This document shows positions 1-5,774 of a stretch of 6,059 nucleotides of DNA, one piece after another. Below the pieces are notes generated by a model. It saw nothing but the letters and a program-made list of their open reading frames with translations, was not told the DNA's origin and searched no databases. The DNA is from an uncultured Lachnospiraceae bacterium (GTDB lineage Bacteria > Bacillota > Clostridia > Lachnospirales > Lachnospiraceae). The stretch lies in assembly GCA_946566415.1 (NCBI GenBank), contig CAMNWW010000145.1, positions 1 through 6,059 on the forward strand. The letters are read 5' to 3'. The translations under genes were made by a program, and so were the position numbers. Numbering within the stretch: the stretch's first letter is position 1; each line of letters starts with the position of its first letter.

Positions 1-729
1 GTATACTTGCTCCAGCGTCCCGATCTCTACGATTTCACCCGCGTACATGATCGCCACTTTGTCGCATACTTCCGCTACGACCCCCAGGTCGTGGGTGATC
101 AGGATCATGGAAGTGTTCATCTCTTCCTTGAGATCCGCCATCAGATCCAGCACCTGCGCCTGAATCGTCACGTCCAGCGCCGTCGTCGGTTCGTCCGCCA
201 GAAGCAGCGCCGGATTACACGCAAGTGCGATCGCGATCACCACCCTCTGCTTCATTCCGCCTGAGAACTGATGCGGGTAGTCGTGGAAACGCTCCGCCGA
301 AATCCCTACCTTTTCCAGCATTTCACAGGCTTTTTTTACTGCTTCCGCCGCAGAGATTTTATAATGCTGGCTGATCGCCTCTACGATCTGGTCGCCGACG
401 GTGATCACCGGGTTCAGTGAAGTCATGGGATCCTGGAAAATCATGGAGATTTTATTCCCCCTCACTTTTCGCATCTCTTTTTCTGATATCTTTAAGAGAT
501 CCTGCCCTTCAAAATTGATCTCTCCTTCCAGTATCCTGCCGGGAGGATTCGGCACCAGGCGCAGGATGCCGAGCGCCGTGGTCGTTTTTCCCGCGCCGGT
601 TTCGCCGACAAGACCAAGCGTCTCTCCTTTTTGGAGTGAAAGAGATATACCGTTTACAGCCTCCACTTCCCCGTCTGTGGTGGAATAATGTATCACTAAA
701 TCTTTGATTTCTAAAAACGTATCCTGCAT
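1..729 (-). CDS. DppD/OppD-type ABC transporter ATPase, 3' end cut by window edge
   Basis: This is one of the two cytoplasmic ATPases expected to power a Dpp/Opp-type importer. The frame is open from ATG at 727-729 to base 1: 243 codons with no stop. The family is usually about 320-340 residues, so roughly the last 80-100 residues, including the C-terminal oligopeptide-transporter extension, lie outside the window. Visible motifs are Walker A GETGAGKT (residues 42-49), Q-loop FQD (Q99), ABC signature FSGGMKQR (155-162), Walker B LLLADEP (D179, E180), D-loop TTALD (to D186) and H-loop THD (H213). All catalytic residues are present. The start is fixed by AAGGAGGT at 733-740, only 3 nt from the ATG, and by the conserved N-terminus. 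It follows the DppC-type gene after 83 nt that contain a strong stem-loop. A DppF-type partner is expected beyond base 1 but is not seen. The class is certain. DppD versus OppD, and the substrate, cannot be decided. Confidence 0.95.
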   Translation of the reverse strand, partial: MQDTFLEIKDLVIHYSTTDGEVEAVNGISLSLQKGETLGLVGETGAGKTTTALGILRLVPNPPGRILEGEINFEGQDLLKISEKEMRKVRGNKISMIFQDPMTSLNPVITVGDQIVEAISQHYKISAAEAVKKACEMLEKVGISAERFHDYPHQFSGGMKQRVVIAIALACNPALLLADEPTTALDVTIQAQVLDLMADLKEEMNTSMILITHDLGVVAEVCDKVAIMYAGEIVEIGTLEQVY

Positions 730-747
730 ATTACCTCCTTATCGTCC

Positions 748-790
748 TGCCTTTTGGACATAAAAGTATGCTCTCTATGTCCTAAAGGCA
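748..790 (-). repeat. 15-bp inverted repeat (stem-loop) between permease and ATPase genes
   Basis: The arms are 748-762 and 776-790. On the plus strand they read TGCCTTTTGGACATA and TATGTCCTAAAGGCA, which pair at 14 of 15 positions around a 13-nt loop. The stem sits in the 83-nt gap after the DppC-type stop codon (813-815). Its downstream foot is 7 nt before the AAGGAGGT ribosome binding site of the ATPase gene. No T-run follows the stem in the direction of transcription, so it is not a standard intrinsic terminator. It could be an mRNA-stabilising or processing hairpin that sets permease and ATPase levels apart, or a small dispersed repeat. The structure is seen directly; the role is inferred. 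Confidence 0.75.
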
Positions 791-812
791 TTTCCTCCGA
801 TTACTCCTTCCG

Positions 813-1676
813 TTAATTTTTCAATCTTGGATCCAGAGCGTCACGCAGGCCGTCACCGAACAGATTCAGCGCAAAGATCGTCAGCATGATCGCAAGACCC
901 GGGACGGTCACCACATACCAGTAGCCTCTGATGTACTGCCGCGCCGACGACAGCATCGCGCCCCATTCCGGCGCCGGGGGCTGGATTCCAAGTCCCAGGA
1001 AACTTAACGCCGCCGCTGAGAGGATCGCCCCTGCCACTCCGAGAGTAGCCTGCACAATGATCGGCGCCAGACAGTTCGGAAGAATATGCTTCCATATGAT
1101 ATGTGCGTCGCCCGCTCCAGACATTTTTGCCGCTTCGATAAATTCTTGTTCTTTTACCGTAAGTACGGACGCTCTGACGATACGGGCATAGCCGGGCACT
1201 GAACCGATTCCGACTGCGATCATCACATTCGTCAGTCCCGCTCCTAAAGCCGCGGCGATCGCGATCGCTAAAAGAGTACTGGGAATCGCCATGATGATGT
1301 CGATAAGCCTCATGAAAATATTGTCCACTGTTCCTCCATAAAACCCTGCAACCGCGCCGACGACAGAACCCACCAGAGCGGAGATCGTCACGGAAATCGT
1401 GCCGACCAGAAGCGAGTAACGGCTTCCATAGATGAGGCGGCTTAATATATCCCGCCCGAAGTTATCTGTCCCGAGCAAAAATCCTTTCGTCAGCGGAGGC
1501 AGGAAACGCCTGCTTAATTCTTGGTCGTCATACCCGTATGGAGCCAGCCATTTCGCAAAGACAGCGCAGAAAATCAGAAGAAGAAGGATAAACATCCCGA
1601 ACAACGCCGCCTTATTCTTTCGCAGTCTCAGCCACACGTCTTTCCACTGGCTTTTCTTTTTAGACTTCTGCTGCAT
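813..1676 (-). CDS. DppC-type ABC transporter permease
   Basis: This is the second inner-membrane channel subunit of a Dpp/Opp-type importer (BPD_transp_1 family), 287 residues, a usual length. A basic, cytoplasmic N-terminus (MQQKSKKKSQWKDVW) leads into the first membrane helix at about 24-45. The conserved LGTDNFGRDILSRLIYGSR block (68-86) follows, then helices at about 90-113 and 128-147. The EAA loop that contacts the ATPase is at 176-200 (EQEFIEAAKMSGA, ending near LP at 199-200). Family-typical LSFLGLGIQPPAPEWGAML (224-242), a last helix at about 254-273 and the terminal DGLRDALDPRLK complete it. The frame stays open upstream to an ATG at 1748, but the 24 extra residues lie inside the DppB gene and have no family match. 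The ATG at 1674-1676 has AAAGGAGGG at good spacing and is preferred. The gene overlaps the upstream permease gene by 17 nt, which suggests translational coupling. Substrate is unknown. Confidence 0.95.
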   Translation of the reverse strand: MQQKSKKKSQWKDVWLRLRKNKAALFGMFILLLLIFCAVFAKWLAPYGYDDQELSRRFLPPLTKGFLLGTDNFGRDILSRLIYGSRYSLLVGTISVTISALVGSVVGAVAGFYGGTVDNIFMRLIDIIMAIPSTLLAIAIAAALGAGLTNVMIAVGIGSVPGYARIVRASVLTVKEQEFIEAAKMSGAGDAHIIWKHILPNCLAPIIVQATLGVAGAILSAAALSFLGLGIQPPAPEWGAMLSSARQYIRGYWYVVTVPGLAIMLTIFALNLFGDGLRDALDPRLKN

Positions 1677-2637
1677 TTTGCTTTCCCTCCTTTGCTGTCG
1701 GTTTGTGTGTTTTATACTGCGACTTGATTCTAGGATCCACATAGGCATAAATAATGTCTACCAGAAGGTTTACGAAACTAAACACAATGGCAATGAACAG
1801 TACGCCGCCCTGGACCATGGGAAAATTCCTCATTTTTATGGAGTCCAGCATAAGTTTCCCGATACCCGGTATGGAGAAAATCGATTCCGTCAGCACAGCC
1901 CCGCCGAGCATCCCGCCAAACTGCATACCTATTGTCGTAATAATGGGAATCAAGGCGTTCTTTAAAGCATGCCGTACGATCACTTTATTCTCACTGACTC
2001 CCTTCGCTCTGGCAGTCCGTATGTAATCCTGGCGGATGACTTCCAACATACTCGACCTTGTCATCCTCATGATGATCGCCGCCGTGCTGGTTCCTATCGT
2101 CATGGCGGGAAGCACCCAGTAGATCGGGCTGTTGAACCCGGACGCGGGAAGCCACCCCAGCCCCACGGAGAACACCAATATTAGCATAAGCCCCTGCCAA
2201 AAATTAGGCATGGACACGCCCACAAGGGACACTGCCGTAGCGGCATGGTCAAAGATGGAATACTGCTTTGTCGCGGAAATAATCCCCGCCGGTATTGCGA
2301 TCACAGTCGCAACAACCATACTTACAAGGGACAGGTAAAATGTTGTCGGGAAACGAGCGATAATCTCGCTCGTCACCGACTGTCCCGTCGTGTAGGAAGT
2401 CCCCAGGTCGCCTCGTGTGAATACTCCCGCCATATAGGTAAAATACCGTTCAATAAAAGGTTTATTCAGTCCAAGCTGCTCCCGCAAAAGCTGAATATCC
2501 GCGTCCGTCGCATTATCGCCCAGTATGATCGTCGCCGGATCGCCCGGTGTTATGTACATCAAGAAAAATACAATTATGGATACGCCTATGATGACCGGTA
2601 TCATCATCACTAATCTTTTCAGAATATATTTGTGCAT
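1660..2637 (-). CDS. DppB-type ABC transporter permease
   Basis: This is the first inner-membrane channel subunit of the importer (BPD_transp_1 family with the DppB/OppB N-terminal region), 325 residues, a usual length. It opens with MHKYILKRLVMMIPVIIG and a first helix at about 9-30, followed by the family-typical PGDPA (31-35) and a periplasm-side region with LREQLGLNKP (51-60). Further helices are visible at about 99-122, 134-160, 174-192, 228-250 and 277-300. The EAA-loop region that docks on the ATPase is at about 204-232 (DYIRTARAKG, ending near P231). The C-terminus has the typical YVDPRIK (299-305), then a hydrophilic tail to residue 325. The start has AAGGGAG about 7 nt upstream. It begins 32 nt after the solute-binding protein gene and its last 17 nt overlap the next permease gene. 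No frameshift or missing block is seen. Confidence 0.95.
   Translation of the reverse strand: MHKYILKRLVMMIPVIIGVSIIVFFLMYITPGDPATIILGDNATDADIQLLREQLGLNKPFIERYFTYMAGVFTRGDLGTSYTTGQSVTSEIIARFPTTFYLSLVSMVVATVIAIPAGIISATKQYSIFDHAATAVSLVGVSMPNFWQGLMLILVFSVGLGWLPASGFNSPIYWVLPAMTIGTSTAAIIMRMTRSSMLEVIRQDYIRTARAKGVSENKVIVRHALKNALIPIITTIGMQFGGMLGGAVLTESIFSIPGIGKLMLDSIKMRNFPMVQGGVLFIAIVFSFVNLLVDIIYAYVDPRIKSQYKTHKPTAKEGKQNAAEV
1685..1693 (-). promoter_or_regulatory. Ribosome binding site that sets the DppC-type start
   Basis: On the minus strand the sequence is AAAGGAGGG, 8 nt before the ATG at 1674-1676. It lies inside the 3' end of the DppB-type gene. It is the reason for choosing this start over the in-frame ATG at 1748, and the overlap suggests coupled translation of the two permeases. 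Confidence 0.85.
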
Positions 2638-2669
2638 ATATATTCTCCCTTCTGAACGAATCCTGTGCC

Positions 2670-4220
2670 CTAATCTGCAAACTCAAATTTTTCAAACGGA
2701 ATCCTGCACGGATCATATGTGATCGGTTTAAATTTCGTCGAATATGCATCCAGAGTTTCGCTCTCCCACAAATAGGTTGCTGGACAGATATCTAAAAGTT
2801 TTAACTGAAGCTCTTTATAGATCTCTTTGCGCGCCGTATCATCCAGGGTATTTCTTCCTTCCAGGAGGAGGGCGTCCACTTCGTCGTCAAAAAGTTTATT
2901 GATGTTCGATGTAGATACCTCGGAACTGTAAAGGCTTGTCAGCATATGGTCCGGTTCTCCGATTCCGCCGTAACCGCTGATTACAACCTGATGTTCACCG
3001 TTATTCGTACTTTCTTTAAAAGTCCCCGACTCCATAACCTGCACTTTCGCCTCTACGCCGATCTCCGCCCACTGATTCTGTACGATTTCCGCAATCTCCA
3101 CTTTCTGTTGGCTGTCTGTTGTCCAGATCTCGAGGGTGAGTCCGTCGCCATGCCCAGATTCGCTTAAGAGTTTTTTTGCTCCTTCCGGGTCGTACGCCGG
3201 TGATTCTACACCGTCATACCATCCCCAGGTGCTGGACGGAAGCGGTCCGTCGAGTACCTGTCCCGTTTCTCCGAACACCGCTTTTACGATCGCTTCTCTG
3301 TCAAGACCCATGGACAGCGCTTTTCTCACGTTCACGTCGTCAAACGGCGCTTTTGACATGTTATAGCCGACAAAAGTGATCTCCCATCCCAGTCCTCTGT
3401 AAAACTGAACGCTCTCGTCTCCTTCCAGCCGTTCAAGATCAGTCGGAAGCAGGTTGATAGCATAATCGGCTCCGCCGGTTTCTAATTCAATCGCTCTGTT
3501 CGCCGCTTCCCCTACCGGGTGGAACACTAATTCTTTGATCGCAGGCGCTCCGTCATAATAATCCTCGTTCGCAACCAATACCGTATCTCCGCCTTCCACA
3601 TTACTTTTAAACTTAAACGGCCCTGTTCCTACGGGATTGGCTGAAAATTCTTCATTGGAATTCAGGGATTCGCAGACCTTTTTGTTCACGATACATACAT
3701 GGGTCTGGGAAAGGAGTACCAACGCGGAAGCCATAGGGTATTTTAACTTAAGTTCTACCGTATAGTCGTCCAAAGCCGTCATTCCATCTTCTTCTACAAA
3801 GTTGATTTTTCCTACCGCATAACCGGAACCGTACGCCCTCTGGAATGAATAGATAACGTCCTCCGCCGTCATCGGGTCGCCGTTATGGAACTTTACGTCG
3901 TCCCTTAGGTGGAACACTAAAACCTTGTTCTCATCGTCCGTATATTCCCAGGACTTTGCAAGTTTTGGAATGATTTCCAGATTCTCATCTCTGGAGATCA
4001 GAGTCTCGAACATGTTCATGATCGGAATCCATTGATCTCTCCCTGTAAAATACTGCGGATCCAAAACAGAAGCCGGCCCTTGTGAAGCGACGATCATCTT
4101 GCCGTCATTTTCTGCATTGCTTCCTCCTTCTGATCCTGTTTCCGTCCCGCCGCATCCTGCAAGCAGCGCCGCCGCCATTGCTCCTGCAAGGATACCTGCA
4201 ATCAATTTCCTCAATTTCAT
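2670..4220 (-). CDS. Family 5 extracellular solute-binding lipoprotein (DppA/OppA-like)
   Basis: This 516-residue protein captures the substrate outside the membrane and delivers it to the DppB/DppC-type channel. The N-terminus is a lipoprotein signal: basic MKLRK, a hydrophobic stretch to residue 20, and a lipobox LAGC with the acylated cysteine at 23. A flexible Gly/Ser/Asn/Glu linker follows to about residue 40. SBP_bac_5 landmarks are SVLDPQYF (51-58), FETLISRDENLEIIPKLAKS (71-90), VKFHNGDPMTAEDVIYSFQR (109-128), NPVGTGPFKF (195-204) and VRKALSMGLDREAIVKAVF (298-316). A GEPDHMLTSLYSS segment (421-433) falls where DppA has its GDPDNF segment. The start has AAAGGAGG, which runs into the stop codon of the oxidoreductase gene 12 nt upstream. 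The family is clear. Family 5 proteins bind peptides, nickel chelates, opines and oligosaccharides, so the ligand cannot be read from the sequence. The neighbouring sugar-type dehydrogenase points away from plain peptides. Confidence 0.95.
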   Translation of the reverse strand: MKLRKLIAGILAGAMAAALLAGCGGTETGSEGGSNAENDGKMIVASQGPASVLDPQYFTGRDQWIPIMNMFETLISRDENLEIIPKLAKSWEYTDDENKVLVFHLRDDVKFHNGDPMTAEDVIYSFQRAYGSGYAVGKINFVEEDGMTALDDYTVELKLKYPMASALVLLSQTHVCIVNKKVCESLNSNEEFSANPVGTGPFKFKSNVEGGDTVLVANEDYYDGAPAIKELVFHPVGEAANRAIELETGGADYAINLLPTDLERLEGDESVQFYRGLGWEITFVGYNMSKAPFDDVNVRKALSMGLDREAIVKAVFGETGQVLDGPLPSSTWGWYDGVESPAYDPEGAKKLLSESGHGDGLTLEIWTTDSQQKVEIAEIVQNQWAEIGVEAKVQVMESGTFKESTNNGEHQVVISGYGGIGEPDHMLTSLYSSEVSTSNINKLFDDEVDALLLEGRNTLDDTARKEIYKELQLKLLDICPATYLWESETLDAYSTKFKPITYDPCRIPFEKFEFAD

Positions 4221-4226
4221 AACCTT

Positions 4227-4234
4227 CCTCCTTT
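4227..4234 (-). promoter_or_regulatory. Ribosome binding site overlapping the upstream stop codon
   Basis: The minus strand reads AAAGGAGG, with its first two bases forming the end of the TAA stop codon (4233-4235) of the oxidoreductase gene. The solute-binding protein ATG follows 6 nt later. Ribosomes ending on the first gene are placed on this site, so the two proteins are probably made by coupled translation. Confidence 0.8.
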
Positions 4235-5264
4235 AGATTTCTACTATTGTTTTTGTTCTTGCCGATTCGTCGATCGCACACACTGTTTCAATCGCATGTA
4301 CGGATTCCTGGACAGGTATCGGCGATCCTGTCCCGTTATATACTGCATTTACAAACGCCTGCATCACGCCGGACTGAACCCTATCCTCTTTGTGCAGTTT
4401 ATTGTAATAACAGCTCCTCTCTTTGTCATAGAACATGATGACTTCCAATGGACATTCCTCGTCACACATTGCCTTTATGATTCCCTTCTGGCAGTAAATA
4501 ATTGTTGAATTATCCATCCCCGAATAATTGGTGTAAGACAAGTTCAAAGTTCCCATCACGCCGGACTCTGTCTCCAGGATTGCAACCGCATTATCATACA
4601 CTTCTATCGGTTTTCCTTCTTCGTCCGTCTTATCCAGCACTCCCGCGAAAGCCGCCGCTTTCTTAAATCTCTCTCCTAACACATAGATCAGCATATCGCA
4701 TTTGTGAATTCCCAGATCTGTCACACACCCAAGCCCGGAAGTGCTCTTATTCAGATACCATGTGTTCCGGTTCCTCCCGAATCCATAATACTCCGGCCCT
4801 TCGTGTGCCAGCGTACACCGAAAGGATAATACCTTCCCCATCGCTCCAGACTCAATCAGCTCCTTCGCCTTCCTGTGCGCCAGATGGAAACGCTGGTTCT
4901 GCGCAGCCATAAAAAACACCTCGCTTGTTTCTTGCGCCTTTGCAATCTTTCTGGCGTCCTCAAGCGTTGTCGCGACCGGCTTTTCACACAGTACGTATTT
5001 CCCGGCTTTCATTGCCTCTATGGACATAGCACAATGGGAATCATTAGACGTGCAGATCACCACGCCTGTAACTTCCGGATCGTCCAGTACTTCCTGATAG
5101 CTCTTATATACTTTTCCACCATACCGTTCGGCACATTTTTCAGCCCGCTCCGTCCATGGATCAAAAAAGCCTGCCACTTCAGCGAGCGGATTCTCAGAAA
5201 GCTCCGGCGCATGTCTTTCCTGCGCAATTAAGCCGCATCCGATAATCGCTATCTTTAATCCCAT
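4233..5264 (-). CDS. Gfo/Idh/MocA-family NAD(P)-dependent oxidoreductase
   Basis: This is a 343-residue cytoplasmic dehydrogenase of the glucose-fructose oxidoreductase / inositol dehydrogenase / MocA family, a usual length. The N-terminal Rossmann fold begins MGLKIAIIGCGLIAQERHAP, with the dinucleotide loop GCGLIA at 9-14. The hinge motif CEKPVATT (93-100) contains the family EKP lysine (K95). The C-terminal substrate domain carries DLGIHKCD (183-190), in which H187 and D190 match the usual DxGxHxxD catalytic segment. So the catalytic set looks intact. Such enzymes oxidise or reduce a hydroxyl or keto group on sugars, inositols, sugar acids or related conjugates. The start has AAAGGAGG (5273-5280), 8 nt before the ATG. 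It is the first gene of the transport operon, directly behind a long regulated leader, which suggests that it acts on the imported compound. Exact substrate and NAD versus NADP preference cannot be told. Confidence 0.93.
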   Translation of the reverse strand: MGLKIAIIGCGLIAQERHAPELSENPLAEVAGFFDPWTERAEKCAERYGGKVYKSYQEVLDDPEVTGVVICTSNDSHCAMSIEAMKAGKYVLCEKPVATTLEDARKIAKAQETSEVFFMAAQNQRFHLAHRKAKELIESGAMGKVLSFRCTLAHEGPEYYGFGRNRNTWYLNKSTSGLGCVTDLGIHKCDMLIYVLGERFKKAAAFAGVLDKTDEEGKPIEVYDNAVAILETESGVMGTLNLSYTNYSGMDNSTIIYCQKGIIKAMCDEECPLEVIMFYDKERSCYYNKLHKEDRVQSGVMQAFVNAVYNGTGSPIPVQESVHAIETVCAIDESARTKTIVEI

Positions 5265-5325
5265 AAGTTTCTCCTCCTTTTTTCAAAATAGTGTTTATAG
5301 TTCTCTTTATCCTATTAATTGAGTA

Positions 5326-5339
5326 TTTACGCGCGTAAC
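5326..5339. promoter_or_regulatory. Palindromic operator-like site, start-proximal copy
   Basis: The plus strand reads TTTACGCGCGTAAC. Its inner 12 bases (5327-5338) are a perfect palindrome, TTACGCGCGTAA, with a central CG. A second copy lies 43 bp away (5369-5382), about four helical turns, so both would face the same side of the DNA. The site is inside the leader, about 62 bases upstream of the oxidoreductase start codon and downstream of the predicted promoter. This fits a repressor that blocks elongation or loops DNA. LacI-family operators often have a central CG, but the regulator is not in the window and the family is a guess. Confidence 0.65.
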
Positions 5340-5355
5340 TTTTAGCGAAAAACCA

Positions 5356-5389
5356 AAAGCCTTTTATAGTTACTCGCGTAACTGGCTTT
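5356..5389 (-). promoter_or_regulatory. Leader stem-loop with interrupted T-run, possible attenuator
   Basis: In the minus-strand transcript an outer stem AAAGCC (5384-5389) pairs with GGCTTT (5356-5361). Directly stacked on it is an inner hairpin, AGTTAC/GTAACT, with a GCGA loop, a GNRA-type tetraloop. The stem is followed by TTTTGGTTTTT. This resembles an intrinsic terminator with a broken T-run. The inner hairpin is the same DNA as the second operator-like palindrome, so DNA-level and RNA-level readings compete. The base pairing is seen; attenuation is inferred. Confidence 0.4.
5369..5382. promoter_or_regulatory. Palindromic operator-like site, promoter-proximal copy
   Basis: The plus strand reads GTTACTCGCGTAAC, a 14-bp palindrome with one mismatched pair. 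It differs from the copy at 5326-5339 at two positions, and both share CGCGTAACT. It is centred about 65 bp downstream of the predicted transcription start. Two matching, evenly phased palindromes in a leader are the best evidence here for a local transcription factor. Confidence 0.65.
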
Positions 5390-5397
5390 GAAATAAA

Positions 5398-5417
5398 AAA
5401 TGCTTTTTTCAGCATTT
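5398..5417. terminator. Weak terminator-like hairpin in the operon leader
   Basis: AAATGCT (5398-5404) and AGCATTT (5411-5417) pair perfectly over 7 bp around a 6-nt loop. On the minus strand the stem runs into TTTATTT; on the plus strand it is followed by CTTTTT. The stem is AT-rich, so it would be weak. It sits about 23-42 nt after the predicted start of the operon transcript. It could cause early termination or simply be a leader structure. Confidence 0.35.
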
Positions 5418-5446
5418 CTTTTTAATCAATTAATATTTATGCATAT

Positions 5447-5475
5447 AACATACCAAACTTTTCATGCTGTGTCAA
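5447..5475 (-). promoter_or_regulatory. Sigma-A type promoter of the oxidoreductase/transport operon
   Basis: On the minus strand TTGACA (5470-5475) matches the -35 consensus fully. A 17-bp spacer leads to TATGTT (5447-5452), 4 of 6 matches to the -10 consensus, preceded by TGG, an extended -10 (TGn). The transcription start should be near 5440, which gives a leader of about 175 nt before the oxidoreductase ATG at 5264. The sequence upstream is AT-rich and holds a dyad (5482-5498). Confidence 0.8.
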
Positions 5476-5481
5476 TAGATT

Positions 5482-5498
5482 TTGAACAAATTGCTCAA
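5482..5498. promoter_or_regulatory. Dyad just upstream of the -35 element, possible activator site
   Basis: The plus strand reads TTGAACAAATTGCTCAA: two 8-base halves around one central base, with one mismatched pair. Its edge is 6 bp from the -35 hexamer and its centre is near -50 from the predicted start, a position where activators commonly bind. It is AT-rich, so chance occurrence is possible. Confidence 0.4.
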
Positions 5499-5499
5499 T

Positions 5500-5535
5500 T
5501 TTTGTAACATTTTAGCCTTCAATGTTAGTTAGATA
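5500..5535 (+). repeat. Left arm of the 36-bp inverted repeat
   Basis: This arm runs from TTTTGTAACA to GTTAGATA. It pairs with 5775-5810 at 30 of 36 positions. It begins 2 bp from the dyad at 5482-5498 and 25 bp upstream of the operon -35 element, so it may also influence that promoter. Confidence 0.8.
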
Positions 5536-5626
5536 CCCCACCAGGTCATACCCTGCAAAAGCGTCTAACAAAAAAATGACCACAGAGAAAGACCCAATCC
5601 ATCAACCTCCCTAATACCCTTTTAGG

Positions 5627-5646
5627 AAGCAGATGTAAATCTGCTT
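5627..5646. repeat. Perfect 8-bp stem-loop inside the inverted-repeat segment
   Basis: AAGCAGAT (5627-5634) and ATCTGCTT (5639-5646) pair perfectly around the 4-base loop GTAA (a GNRA-type loop on the plus strand). There is no T-run on either side, so it is not a standard terminator. It lies near the middle of the 5500-5810 segment. Confidence 0.65.
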
Positions 5647-5774
5647 ATTTGCCATGCGCTCATGCCTCTTTTAACAGAGCACTAGAAAAGAAATATCCGT
5701 TTTATGCCTTCTATACGTCCATTTACCTTGTTGTTTCCCTTTTTTGGGGAGGAAATATATATTTTCTCTATCAT

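Noticed and set aside
711..791. 26-codon minus-strand open frame starting at an ATG after GGAGGAA and overlapping the ATPase start
   Set aside because: The GGAGG is only 2 nt from this ATG, the frame is built mostly from the stem-loop arms, and it ends inside the ATPase gene. It looks fortuitous, although leader-peptide coupling cannot be fully excluded.
1677..1748. In-frame N-terminal extension of the DppC-type permease to an ATG at 1748
   Set aside because: It lies wholly inside the DppB-type gene, has no good ribosome binding site of its own and does not resemble the family N-terminus. The ATG at 1676 has AAAGGAGGG at the right distance.
1432..1965. 177-codon plus-strand open frame
   Set aside because: It is antisense to two clear permease genes across their overlap and has an unlikely, Arg/Phe-rich composition. 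It is a shadow frame.
5194..5415. 73-codon minus-strand open frame across the operon leader
   Set aside because: It runs through the hairpins, operators and the ribosome binding site into the oxidoreductase gene in another frame. It has no ribosome binding site and no recognisable protein features.
5482..5510. Plus-strand promoter-like TTGAAC, 17 bp, TAACAT
   Set aside because: Both hexamers are weak matches, and no plus-strand gene lies downstream in the window. It is explained by the dyad and the left repeat arm.
5554..5570. CcpA cre-like sequence TGCAAAAGCGTCTAACA
   Set aside because: The spacing between TG, CG and CA does not fit the 14-bp cre pattern (the left half is too long by two bases), and it lies inside the repeat-bounded segment away from the promoter.
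5700..5755. Hairpin around TTTCCC and GGGGAGGAAA as a terminator for the HEPN gene
   Set aside because: The T-run is in the loop rather than after the stem, and on the minus strand no T-run follows. I see no convincing terminator for the HEPN gene.
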